This document shows, in pieces, positions 1 through 7,673 of a stretch of 41,710 nucleotides of DNA. The stretch is from assembly GCF_009377235.1 (NCBI RefSeq), contig NZ_VMNX01000065.1:1-41710 (forward strand), in the 5' to 3' direction. Positions within the stretch are counted from its first letter, which is position 1, and the number at the start of each line of letters is the position of its first letter. Origin of the DNA: Streptomyces acidicola. GTDB taxonomy: Bacteria; Actinomycetota; Actinomycetes; Streptomycetales; Streptomycetaceae. The translations under genes were made by a program, and so were the position numbers. The notes beneath the pieces were generated by a model. It was given only the letters and a program-made list of their open reading frames with translations, ran no database searches and was not told the DNA's origin.

Positions 1-34
1 ACCCCACACCAACCACCCCATGAGGAACGCCCCC

Positions 35-1570
35 ATGAGGACCATGCGCCCCGTCCCCCGGCGCCGACTGCTCGCCGGCCTGCTGCTGACCCCCGTACTG
101 ACGACCGGCTGCTTCGCCTCCGGAGGCGAAGCAGCCGGAGAAGACGCCGCGGACGGCTCCCGCCTCCGCGTCGCCCTCGCCTTCCCGCCCGCCGAGAACC
201 TCTCCCCGTACGGCGCCGACGCCACCCTCCTCAGCCGCCTCGGCGTCACCGAGGGCCTCACCGAACTGGACGCCAACGGTTCGGCGGCCCCCGCGCTCGC
301 CCAGTCGTGGACCCGGGAGAACGACCGGACCTGGCTGTTCACGCTGCGCGAGGCGACCTTCCAGGACGGCACCGCCGTCACCCCGGCCGCCGTCGCCGCC
401 GCCCTCACCCACGCGACCGAGGCAAAACCCGTACCTGCCGCGCTCGCCGGTGTCACCCTCAAGGCAGCCGAGGCCGACGGCAGTCGGGTGCGCGTCACCA
501 CCGGCGACGCCGACCCCGCCCTTCCCCTGCGCCTGTCGAGCCCGGGCCTCGCGATCCTCTCGCCCAAGGCGTACGGCAGCGGCGAAAGCGGGGGCGGTGG
601 CGACAAGGGCAGGAGGCCCGACCCCACCGGCACCGCCACCGGCCCCTTCGAGCTCACCAAGCTCTCCGGCACCACCGCAGCCACCCTCGACCGGTACGAC
701 GACTACTGGGGCGGCCGCGCCCAGGCCTCCGGCATCGACGCCAGGTTCATATCCGACGGCACGGCCCGCACGAACGCCCTGCGCACCGGCCAGGCCGACA
801 TCGCCGAGGCCGTCCCCGTCTCCCAAGCGGCCGCACTGGACGAGGGCACCCGCCACGAGACGGCCACCACCCGCACCACCAGCCTCCTCCTCAACACGAA
901 GAAAGGTCCCTTCAAGGACCCGGCGCTCCGGTCCGCCGCCCGTGGGGCCGTCGACACGTCGGTGTTCGCCAAGGACGTGTACGAGGGGTACGCCGACCCG
1001 GGCGCCGGAGTGTTCGGACCCGCCGTCACCTGGGCCGCCGACAAGCGCGTCAAGCCCGCCGGGCGCGCCGGAGCCGCCGAGCCGGACGGCACGTCGGTGA
1101 CCGTGGCCACCTACAACAACCGGCCCGAACTGCCCGAGGTCGCCCAGGTGCTCGGGCAGCAGCTGGAGAAGGCCGGATTCAGGGTCGAGCTGGAGGTGCG
1201 CGAGTACTCGCGGCTCGAAAGCGACGCCCTGACAGGGAAGTTCGACGCGTTCGTCGCCGCCCGCAACACCCTCCTCGACACCGGTGACCCGGTGTCCGTC
1301 CTCGCCAGTGACTACACCTGCGACGGCGGCTACAACCTCGCACTGCTCTGCGACAAGGAGGTCGACGGGGCCGTAGCCGAGGCCGAGGGGCTGTCCGACA
1401 GCGCGAAGCGGCAGCAGGCGGTGATGGACGCCGAGGCCGCGATCATCGGCACGGACGCCGTGGTTCCCCTGGTCCACCAGCAGATCATCACCGGGGTCCG
1501 CACCTCCGTGCAGGGAGTGGTCTTCGACCCGTACGAGCGCACGCTCATCGACACGGGGACGCGACGCTGA
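35..1570 (+). CDS. ABC transporter substrate-binding lipoprotein, family 5 (peptide/nickel/opine type)
   Basis: Extracytoplasmic binding protein of the SBP_bac_5 class, which delivers peptides, nickel or metal-opine complexes to a Dpp/Opp-type permease. The N-terminus has an arginine-rich stretch, a hydrophobic core and a cysteine at about residue 26 (VLTTGC), a slightly atypical lipobox, so it is probably a lipoprotein. Family-typical segments follow: the 'LTELDANGSAAPALAQSW' region, 'TFQDGTAVTPAAV' and 'TGPFELTKL...YDDYWGG'. About 511 aa is normal for the family. Met codons at 20, 35 and 44 are all possible; 35 is preferred because GAGGA lies 8 nt upstream of it. A glycine-rich insert lies near residues 185-200. 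The next gene starts at or inside its stop codon, so the pair is coupled. The substrate cannot be read from the sequence; no ATPase gene is visible here and it may lie upstream. Confidence 0.9.
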   Translation: MRTMRPVPRRRLLAGLLLTPVLTTGCFASGGEAAGEDAADGSRLRVALAFPPAENLSPYGADATLLSRLGVTEGLTELDANGSAAPALAQSWTRENDRTWLFTLREATFQDGTAVTPAAVAAALTHATEAKPVPAALAGVTLKAAEADGSRVRVTTGDADPALPLRLSSPGLAILSPKAYGSGESGGGGDKGRRPDPTGTATGPFELTKLSGTTAATLDRYDDYWGGRAQASGIDARFISDGTARTNALRTGQADIAEAVPVSQAAALDEGTRHETATTRTTSLLLNTKKGPFKDPALRSAARGAVDTSVFAKDVYEGYADPGAGVFGPAVTWAADKRVKPAGRAGAAEPDGTSVTVATYNNRPELPEVAQVLGQQLEKAGFRVELEVREYSRLESDALTGKFDAFVAARNTLLDTGDPVSVLASDYTCDGGYNLALLCDKEVDGAVAEAEGLSDSAKRQQAVMDAEAAIIGTDAVVPLVHQQIITGVRTSVQGVVFDPYERTLIDTGTRR

Positions 1571-3348
1571 GCCGGATACTCTGGCGGGCCCTGCTCGCCG
1601 CCTCCCTCCTGTGTGCCATCGGCCTGCTGCCGTGGCTGTCGCGCACCGACCCGGCGCTCACCGTCCTCAAGGCCCGCTCGGCGGAACGCACCCCGGATCC
1701 CGAGGTGCTGGCCGCCATACGGGAACAACTGGGCCTGGACGCGGGCCCGTCGCACCTTCTGTGGCAGTGGCTCGCCGGGCTGGCGCGCGGTGACGCCGGA
1801 CGGTCGTGGATCTCCGGGGACGAGGTGGGCCCCGCGGTCCTCCAGACCCTCGGCGTCTCGCTCCTGCTGATGGCCGTCGCGCTCGTCGTCGCGGCGGCCA
1901 CGGCGGCGGCGATCACCGCGCGCACCCTGTGGCTGGGCTCGCGCCGCCGCCTCGACGAGCGCGGGGGAGGCGGCGGCACCTCGGCGGTACTGGCCGCACT
2001 GCCCGAGTTCCTGACCGCGTCCGTGCTGGCCGCCGTGGTCGGGGTGCACCTCGGCTGGTTGCCCGCCCTCGGCTGGTACGGGCCGCGCTGGACGCTGCTT
2101 CCCGCCATCGCTCTCGGTCTGCCCGCGGGTGCGCTGCTCGGCCGGATGCTCGACGACATGCTGCCCGGCGCCTTCGCCGAGCCCTGGGCGCTGGCCGCCG
2201 CGGCACGGGGCGTACCCGGCCGGTCCGTCGCCCGGCAGGCGCTGCGCCGCTGTGTGCCCGGACTCCTGCCGAACACCGGTCTGTTCGTCGTCGGTCTCAC
2301 CGGCGGCGCGGTCGCCGTGGAGCAGATCTTCGACATCCCCGGACTCGGCCGCACGACCCTCCAGGCCGCGATCGCCCAGGACCTGCCCGTCCTCCAGGCC
2401 GGGACGCTCGCCCTGGTCCTGCTGGCCGCCGGAGCCGGAGCCCTCGCCTGGCTCACCGCCCGCCTGCTCATCGGCCCGGCCCTGCGCGACGGTGCCCTCC
2501 TGTCCCTGCACCGGCCCACGCGGCCCGTCCCGAGGGCGACCCCACTGCTGTACGGGGCCGTCCTGCTCGGTGTCATCGCGGTCGGCCTGGCGCGCGACCC
2601 GCTCGCCCTGGACACCGGCGCCCGGCTCCAACCTCCCTCCTGGGTCCACCCGTTCGGTACCGACGCGCTCGGCCGCGACGTCCTCGCCCGCATCGGGCAC
2701 GGTGCGTTCGGCACGCTCACCCTCGCGTCGGCGATCAGCGCCGCCGCGCTGCTCACCGGCGTCGTGCTCGGCCTTCTGCCGCGGCTGTCCGGTCCGCTCG
2801 TGGACACCGTCAACGCCGTACCGCCCGTCCTCGTGGCCCTGTTGACGGCGGCGGTCGCCGGAAGCGGCGCCGCGACCCCCGCCCTCGCGGTCGCCGCGGT
2901 CGCCTGGGCCCCGCTCGCCGCGCACACCACCGCCCTGCTGGAACAGGAGCGGGCCACCACACACGTGACGGCCACGAAGGGACTCGGCGCAGACCGGTGG
3001 TACCTGCTCCGCCACGAACTCCTGCCCGCCGTCCTCCCGCCGGTCACCCGGCACGCCCTGCTCCGCCTGCCCTCCGTGGCCCTCGCCCTCACGGCCCTCG
3101 GCTTCCTGGGCCTCGGCACCCAGCCGCCCGACCCCGAGTGGGGCCTCCTCCTCGCCGAGAACCAGCCGTACGTCGAACGCGCCCCCTGGGCGGTCCTCGC
3201 ACCCGCGGCGGTCCTCGCCCTCCTCGGTGTCCTGGCGGTCGAGGTGGCACGTGGCGTACGACTGCCACGCCGGCGTGCCGTGACCGTACGACAACCGAAG
3301 CCCGCCACGGCCGTCTGCCCCGGCGCCGGCGCCAGGGAGTCCGGATGA
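1567..3348 (+). CDS. fused ABC transporter permease (DppB-like plus DppC-like domains in one chain)
   Basis: Membrane component of the same importer. Two complete BPD_transp_1 domains sit in one 593-aa chain. The first (about residues 1-300) has a DppB-type N-terminus and an EAA loop near 205-235 ('ALAAAARGVPGRSVARQ'). The second (about 325-590) begins with the DppC hallmark 'HPFGTDALGRDVLARI' and has its own EAA loop ('TKGLGADRWYLLRHELLP') and the 'LGFLGLGTQPPDPEWG' motif. DppB and DppC are usually separate proteins. The start is unusual. The first ATG/GTG/TTG in frame is GTG 1705, but the frame upstream back to 1567 reads convincingly as the missing first DppB helix ('LWRALLAASLLCAIGLLP'). 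No standard start exists there, so CTG 1567 overlapping the previous stop (CTGA) is proposed. It ends in a 4-bp ATGA overlap with the MFS gene. Confidence 0.82.
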   Translation: MSRILWRALLAASLLCAIGLLPWLSRTDPALTVLKARSAERTPDPEVLAAIREQLGLDAGPSHLLWQWLAGLARGDAGRSWISGDEVGPAVLQTLGVSLLLMAVALVVAAATAAAITARTLWLGSRRRLDERGGGGGTSAVLAALPEFLTASVLAAVVGVHLGWLPALGWYGPRWTLLPAIALGLPAGALLGRMLDDMLPGAFAEPWALAAAARGVPGRSVARQALRRCVPGLLPNTGLFVVGLTGGAVAVEQIFDIPGLGRTTLQAAIAQDLPVLQAGTLALVLLAAGAGALAWLTARLLIGPALRDGALLSLHRPTRPVPRATPLLYGAVLLGVIAVGLARDPLALDTGARLQPPSWVHPFGTDALGRDVLARIGHGAFGTLTLASAISAAALLTGVVLGLLPRLSGPLVDTVNAVPPVLVALLTAAVAGSGAATPALAVAAVAWAPLAAHTTALLEQERATTHVTATKGLGADRWYLLRHELLPAVLPPVTRHALLRLPSVALALTALGFLGLGTQPPDPEWGLLLAENQPYVERAPWAVLAPAAVLALLGVLAVEVARGVRLPRRRAVTVRQPKPATAVCPGAGARESG

Positions 3349-4778
3349 CCGAGCGAACGACACGGGCGACGGGGCGCGGCCTGCACACCTGGACCGGGCT
3401 CAGCCCTCTGCTGCGTCTGCTGATCCTCACCCAACTCGCCTTCAACATCGGCTTCTTCGCCGTGCTGCCCTTCCTGGCCGAGCACCTCGGCACCGCGATC
3501 GGCCTGGCGGGCTGGATGGTCGGCCTCGTCCTGGGGCTGCGCACCTTCAGCCAGCAGGGCCTGTTCGTGGTGGGCGGTGCGCTGGCCGACCGGTACGGCG
3601 TACGGCCCGTGGTCCTCGCGGGCTGTGTGCTGCGGATCGCCGGGTTCGTGTGGCTCGGGTACGCGGCACAGACCTGGGCGGTCATCGGCGCTGTCCTGCT
3701 GATCGGCTTCGCCGCGGCCCTCTTCTCCCCCGCCGTCGAGTCCGAGGTGGCCCGGCAGGCGGTGCTCTGGGAGCACTCCGGCGGCGGCTCCCGTACGAAC
3801 GTGCTGGCCCTGTTCACGGTGGCGGGACAGGCCGGGGCCTTCGTCGGCCCGCTCCTCGGCGCGGCTCTGCTGGCGGTGGACTTCCGTGCGGTGTGCCTCG
3901 CGGGCGCCGGAGTCTTCGTCCTAGTCCTGGCCGGGCACTTCCGGCTTCTGCCGCAGCACATACCCGGTCGGGTGCGTGTGCGGGCTAGGGCGCTTCTGAT
4001 GGATCTCCGTGGAGGAAGGAGCGGCGTCCGGTGCGTGCGATCGGCGTGCGGCGTGGAGGGTCATGTGGCGGAGCCACCTGTCCCTGCGCGCCGTGCGGCA
4101 TGGGGGTCCCCCCGCTCGAGCGAAGCCGAGAGTGGGGGAGTGCGTGCCGGACGCCGCGACGCCGCGGAGATCCATCAGAAGCGCCCTGGGGGCGGCCTGC
4201 GCTCGCTCAGCCGCAACGGCCGCTTTCTGGCGCTGTGCTGCGCTTACGGCGCCTATCTGCTCGCGTACAACCAGCTGTATCTGATCCTCCCCGACGAGGT
4301 GGAGCGCACGTCGGGCTCGCAGGCGCCGCTGGCGTGGCTGTTCGCGCTGTCGTCGCTGCTCGTGGTGACCACCCAGTTGCCGGTCACCCGCTGGGCCGCG
4401 CACCGTCTCGACCTGCGCCGCTCGATGGGGGCGGGGCTGCTGCTGATCGCCGCCGGTTTCGGGGTGGTCGCTGCGGCGCGGCCCGCCGGGTGGACGGGGA
4501 CCGTGGGCCTGCTGCCCGCCGCCGGCTTCGTCGTCCTGCTCACCCTCGGCCAGATGCTTGTCGCGCCCGCCGCCCGCGCCTGGGTGCCGGACCTGGCCGA
4601 GGAGGGACGCCTGGGGCTCTACACGGGCGCGATGTCGTCGGTCTCCGGGCTGATCGTCCTGGTGGGCAGCTCGGCCACGGGCTCGCTGCTCGACACCGAA
4701 CTCCCGCCGGCCGTGCCCTGGCTCGTCCTCGCCGCGATCCCCGTCGTGTCCGTGGCACTCCTCCCTCGTCGCCGGTAA
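3345..4778 (+). CDS. MFS transporter carrying an in-frame 67-codon repeat-element insertion
   Basis: Major facilitator superfamily membrane protein, probably an exporter. The start ATG 3345 overlaps the permease stop (ATGA) and is preceded by AGGGAG. The N-terminal half (residues 1-214) shows six hydrophobic segments and an MFS motif-A-like stretch, 'GGALADRYGVRP'. The C-terminal half resumes at about residue 282 ('GGGLRSLSRNGRFLALCCAYGAYLL') with six more. Residues 215-281 are encoded entirely by the 201-bp inverted-repeat element at 3987-4187, in the cytoplasmic loop between the two halves. Without it the protein would be about 410 aa, the usual MFS length. The insert is polar, Arg/Gly-rich and unlike any MFS loop I know. 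Pairing of an SBP/permease importer with an MFS exporter resembles opine-metallophore systems (Cnt type), but the substrate is inference. Confidence 0.88.
   Translation: MTERTTRATGRGLHTWTGLSPLLRLLILTQLAFNIGFFAVLPFLAEHLGTAIGLAGWMVGLVLGLRTFSQQGLFVVGGALADRYGVRPVVLAGCVLRIAGFVWLGYAAQTWAVIGAVLLIGFAAALFSPAVESEVARQAVLWEHSGGGSRTNVLALFTVAGQAGAFVGPLLGAALLAVDFRAVCLAGAGVFVLVLAGHFRLLPQHIPGRVRVRARALLMDLRGGRSGVRCVRSACGVEGHVAEPPVPARRAAWGSPRSSEAESGGVRAGRRDAAEIHQKRPGGGLRSLSRNGRFLALCCAYGAYLLAYNQLYLILPDEVERTSGSQAPLAWLFALSSLLVVTTQLPVTRWAAHRLDLRRSMGAGLLLIAAGFGVVAAARPAGWTGTVGLLPAAGFVVLLTLGQMLVAPAARAWVPDLAEEGRLGLYTGAMSSVSGLIVLVGSSATGSLLDTELPPAVPWLVLAAIPVVSVALLPRRR
3987..4187. mobile_element. MITE-like element with 23-bp perfect terminal inverted repeats, inside the MFS gene
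   Basis: Positions 3987-4009 and 4165-4187 are exact reverse complements over 23 bp (core GCGCTTCTGATGGATCTCCG). A second inverted pair lies just inside: GCGGCGTCCGG at 4021-4031 and CCGGACGCCGC at 4147-4157. The element is exactly 201 bp, has no stop codon in the host reading frame and begins and ends on codon boundaries. It encodes no transposase, so it would have to be moved in trans. I see no clear target-site duplication. A common Streptomyces palindromic repeat is nested inside it. Confidence 0.85.
4099..4141. repeat. Nested C-rich/G-rich palindromic repeat of a type common in Streptomyces
   Basis: The segment has a run of Cs followed by GCTCGAGCGAAGCCGAGAG and a run of Gs, able to form an imperfect hairpin. 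I recognise this sequence from many Streptomyces intergenic regions (from memory, not a search). Here it sits inside the 201-bp element. Confidence 0.6.
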
Positions 4779-4986
4779 TCCGCGCCGTTGTGGCTTGTGC
4801 GCCTGCGGTTTCGTCGTGGGTCGGGTGCGCGCCGGGAGGTCTCCGTCCTCGGTCCGGCGGGTCTGTGGGGTGTCGTATGTGCTCGGCGGCGGACGCCGGC
4901 CGCTGCGGGCGGACACCTCCCGGCACACCCCCTTACGTCCGTACGCGGCCGCGCGGCGCGTGGGGGCGGGCGTCGCCCACGTCGCC

Positions 4987-5042
4987 TGCGGTGCGGCGAT
5001 GTGTACGGAACGCACCATGCGGTGCGGCGATGCGTACGGAAC
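4987..5042. repeat. Two-copy direct repeat, 25-bp unit, 31-bp period
   Basis: Units at 4987-5011 and 5018-5042 start TGCGGTGCGGCGATG and end GTACGGAAC; they differ at one position (T versus C at the 16th base). With only two copies and a 6-bp spacer this is not a CRISPR array. Confidence 0.75.
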
Positions 5043-5073
5043 TCGCGGCGTGCTGCGATCCCGGGCGCGCCCG

Positions 5074-5165
5074 TGCTTTCAAGGGGCGCGGGGCTGTGCT
5101 GAATTTGCGGCTCCGCCGCGTGGGCGCGACCAGCCACGACGGACCCGCAGCCGCCCGCACACAGA
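5074..5165. repeat. Dispersed Streptomyces-type intergenic repeat
   Basis: It contains AAGGGGCGCGGGGCTGTGCT, then a small hairpin (GCGGC-tcc-GCCGC at about 5107-5119), then GCGCGACCAGCCACGACGGA. I recognise this combination as abundant between genes in Streptomyces genomes; this is from memory and was not searched. Confidence 0.55.
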
Positions 5166-5252
5166 ACCCGGCAGACGAGACGCCCCCGGAGGCCATGAGC
5201 GGGGGTGTCAACTTCCGCTTGATCAGGGCGCCTTGAAGCAGCACCTACCTGT

Positions 5253-5296
5253 AAAAGTCAATACTTTGGCTCGAAGTTCACCTTGTCGAGTGAACT
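5253..5296. promoter_or_regulatory. Nested inverted repeats upstream of the STAS gene (candidate operator/promoter region)
   Basis: AAAGT-caat-ACTTT lies at about 5254-5267. A second pair, AGTTCAC (5275-5281) and GTGAACT (5290-5296), has perfect 7-bp arms and an 8-bp spacer. The stretch is visibly more AT-rich than its surroundings and ends about 95 bp before the STAS start. The cognate regulator is unknown. Confidence 0.45.
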
Positions 5297-5389
5297 AGAT
5301 CTTGCGGCCCGTGCGGCAGGGATGGTGCCGCCCCGGCCGGGGTAGCTACCGAGATCGAATGCGCCCTACCGTCCCGAGGTGGAGCCGAG

Positions 5390-5854
5390 ATGCCGCCGGA
5401 AGACCATGACCGTGCCGCCGACCCGCCCGAGGACACGGCCGCGATGTCACGGCCCGTTCCGAGGAGTCCGTGTGCACACCCCCTGCCGGCGAACCCCTAC
5501 GCCCACAGCCGGTGGACCGGGTCCTTCACCGTGGTGGAGGTCCTGGGCGAGATCGACATGGCGACCGCGGACTTCGTGGCCGAGCACCTCGACGCCGCCA
5601 CCGCGCCGGCCGAACCGGATGTTCTGGTCGACCTGCGCGGGGTGACGTTCTTCGACTGCTCGGGCCTGCGGCTGCTGTGCCGGGCCGAGGCCAGGGCGAG
5701 GGAGCGCGGGGGCCGGCTGCGGATCGTCTCCGACCTGCCCCGTATGCGGCGGCTGCTGCGCGCCGCCGGGCTGCTCAATCGCTTTCCCCCACTGGCGGAA
5801 CTTCCTCCTCCACGCCGTCTGGAAAGCGAATCACCACAGCCCCCTCCTCCGTGA
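5390..5854 (+). CDS. STAS-domain anti-sigma factor antagonist
   Basis: Anti-anti-sigma protein of the SpoIIAA/RsbV class, expected to bind a kinase-type anti-sigma factor when unphosphorylated and so release a sigma factor in the cytosol. The STAS fold spans about residues 42-140 of 154. The phosphorylatable serine is Ser91 in 'FFDCSGLRLL', and 'EVLGEIDMATA' is the usual first-strand/helix motif. The first 40 residues are a Pro-rich, low-complexity extension not typical of the minimal domain. The start ATG 5390 is supported by AGGTGGAG about 6 nt upstream; ATG 5444 is an alternative. Its 3' end overlaps the 3' end of the convergent DUF2264 gene by 80 bp. No anti-sigma or sigma gene is adjacent. 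Confidence 0.87.
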   Translation: MPPEDHDRAADPPEDTAAMSRPVPRSPCAHPLPANPYAHSRWTGSFTVVEVLGEIDMATADFVAEHLDAATAPAEPDVLVDLRGVTFFDCSGLRLLCRAEARARERGGRLRIVSDLPRMRRLLRAAGLLNRFPPLAELPPPRRLESESPQPPPP

Positions 5855-7673
5855 CCCGCGCGCTCGCTCCGCGCGCGCCCTCCGGATCGGCGCCCAGCAT
5901 CACCAGGGTGACCAGTAGGTGCACCCCTCCGGGGTGAACGGGCAGCACGAGGTGAGGAGTCGCCGAGTGCACCCCGTACGCGTTGGCCTCCTGCGCGTGC
6001 GCGACCGCTCCGTGCGTCTCGGTGTCCCAGCCGTGCAGGGCGACGACGACGCTGGCGAGTCCGTCCGTGCGCCGCGCCCACGCCCATCCCGGCCCCGTCG
6101 CATCCTCGGGCGGCCGGGGGTCGTCGGCCAGTGCCCAACCGCCCTCACGCACGGCCACCCCGTACGGTCCCCCGACGCGATGCACCCGCACCTCGCACGG
6201 GCCGTGCACCACGCTGGTGGTCTCGATCCGGTGCTCCTCCCCCGCCAGTGACGCCGTGTGCCAGGAGGCCGCCCGGCGTCCGGTCACCCCGAGCGCGTGG
6301 ATGCGCCCGCGCCGGGAGGCGGTTCCGTCGGGGGCGACCAGGGCGATGTGGTTGTCGATGGCCGGGCCCGCGGTGTCGGGGGCCGCCGCGCTCGCGTAGG
6401 CGAACCGTGTGTAGTGCGGGTTGTCCTCGGACTCGGCGGGCGGTGGCGGCAGCCGGTCGGTGCCATGGTTGACCAGCCGTACGATCCCGTCGGCGGCCGT
6501 TGAGTGCAGCAGCCAGCCCGGAGCGGGCAGCGGCAGGCAGGTGTCGTCGGTGTCGACCGGGGCCGGTTCCTCGGGGGCCGTCCACACGGGGTGGTCGGCG
6601 GGCAGCAGCAGACCGAGGAACGCCTTGCTCGCCCAGTACGGGGAGGCCGGGCCCGAGTACCGCTGGGTGACCGGGAGGAACGGCCGGTACCAGCCCAGGC
6701 TCAACAGGCCGTGTTCGTCCGGTACTCCGTGGTCGGCGAAGTGTTTGAGGGCGCCGGAGGCGAGGCGGCGGGTGCGGCCCGGAGGAAGGGGGGTCGCGTC
6801 CGCCAGAGCCCCCGCCCACAGCGGGGCCGTCGCCCCGAAGCGGTACGTGAGCGAGCGGCCCTGGTGGACGGGGGCGCCGTCGGAGCCGAAGAAGTGCTGG
6901 TGCGCGGCGAGGAACTCACGCAGTCGCGCACGGTGCCGGTCCACCAGGGCGGGGCTGGCGCGCGGTCCCGCGATGCGCGCCCACAGGGCCGGATACAGGT
7001 GCAGCGCCCAGGCGTTGTAGTAGTCGAACTTGCGTCCGTCGCCGTCGGTGTACCAGCCGCCGCCCCGGTACCAGTCCTCCAGCCGGGCGAGCCCGCCGTC
7101 GATCTCGGCTCGGCTGTGCGGGGCGCCCACCGAGGCCAGGAACTCCTCGGTGACGACCTGGAACAGCCGCCAGTTGGAGTCGTTGGCCCGCGCGCCGACG
7201 AAGCCGCCCAGCCACTCGGCGACACGTTCCCGGACGTGGTCGTCGAGGTGGTCCCACAGCCACCGCCGGGACTCGTGCAGGGCGATCGCGAGAGAGGCGG
7301 CCTCGACCATGGGCTGGCCGCGGTCCGTGATCGGCGGCCAGCGTTCCTCGCCGTACGGGTCCGTCCCGGCGGCGAGCCCGGCCGCGTACCGTTCGATCAG
7401 TTCCGGACCGACCCGCCCCTGGGAGCCGGCGATACGGAAGGCCGCCAGCAGGAAGGAGCGGGCGTAGCCCTCCAGTCCGTCGGACCAAGGGCCGGAGTAG
7501 CTTGCGCGGCCGGGCAGTCGGTACTGGGCGAACCCGGGTGAGGCGTACGGCAGGAGTCCTTCCAGGAGGCGGTCGGCCGTCGCCTCCCAGTGGGCGCGGG
7601 TCCAGCCGGTGACGGGTGAGCGGGCGGGGTCGAGGGGCGGCAGGCCGGTGAGCGACACGTGCGGCGCGGTCAT
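5775..7673 (-). CDS. DUF2264 domain-containing protein, putative polysaccharide-active enzyme
   Basis: A 632-aa cytoplasmic protein without a signal peptide. The N-terminal two thirds match my memory of DUF2264 ('YASPGFAQYRLPGRASYSGPWSDGLEGYARSFLLAAFRIAG', 'EVTEEFLASVGAPHS...LEDWYRGGGWYTDGDGRKFDYYNAWALHLYPALW'), an alpha/alpha-barrel-like family met beside sugar transporters. The C-terminal third looks beta-rich, as in heparinase-like lyases. Its start overlaps the LacI regulator's stop by ATGA (7670-7673), so it is the last gene of the sugar operon and probably acts on the imported oligosaccharide. The precise reaction is not known to me. It shares 80 bp, antisense, with the STAS gene. Confidence 0.85.
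   Translation of the reverse strand: MTAPHVSLTGLPPLDPARSPVTGWTRAHWEATADRLLEGLLPYASPGFAQYRLPGRASYSGPWSDGLEGYARSFLLAAFRIAGSQGRVGPELIERYAAGLAAGTDPYGEERWPPITDRGQPMVEAASLAIALHESRRWLWDHLDDHVRERVAEWLGGFVGARANDSNWRLFQVVTEEFLASVGAPHSRAEIDGGLARLEDWYRGGGWYTDGDGRKFDYYNAWALHLYPALWARIAGPRASPALVDRHRARLREFLAAHQHFFGSDGAPVHQGRSLTYRFGATAPLWAGALADATPLPPGRTRRLASGALKHFADHGVPDEHGLLSLGWYRPFLPVTQRYSGPASPYWASKAFLGLLLPADHPVWTAPEEPAPVDTDDTCLPLPAPGWLLHSTAADGIVRLVNHGTDRLPPPPAESEDNPHYTRFAYASAAAPDTAGPAIDNHIALVAPDGTASRRGRIHALGVTGRRAASWHTASLAGEEHRIETTSVVHGPCEVRVHRVGGPYGVAVREGGWALADDPRPPEDATGPGWAWARRTDGLASVVVALHGWDTETHGAVAHAQEANAYGVHSATPHLVLPVHPGGVHLLVTLVMLGADPEGARGASARVTEEGAVVIRFPDGVEEEVPPVGESD

Larger units (their letters stand above)
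4779..5389. other. Non-coding, repeat-rich interval between the MFS and STAS genes
   Basis: No open frame here looks like a gene. The interval holds, in order, GC-rich DNA with no recognisable content (4779-4986), a two-copy direct repeat (4987-5042), a block resembling a dispersed Streptomyces repeat (5074-5165), and a lower-GC stretch with nested inverted repeats (5253-5296) that is the likely promoter region of the STAS gene. Confidence 0.6.

Noticed and set aside
4987..5042. CRISPR-like repeat
   Set aside because: Only two units with a 6-bp spacer and no cas genes in the window.
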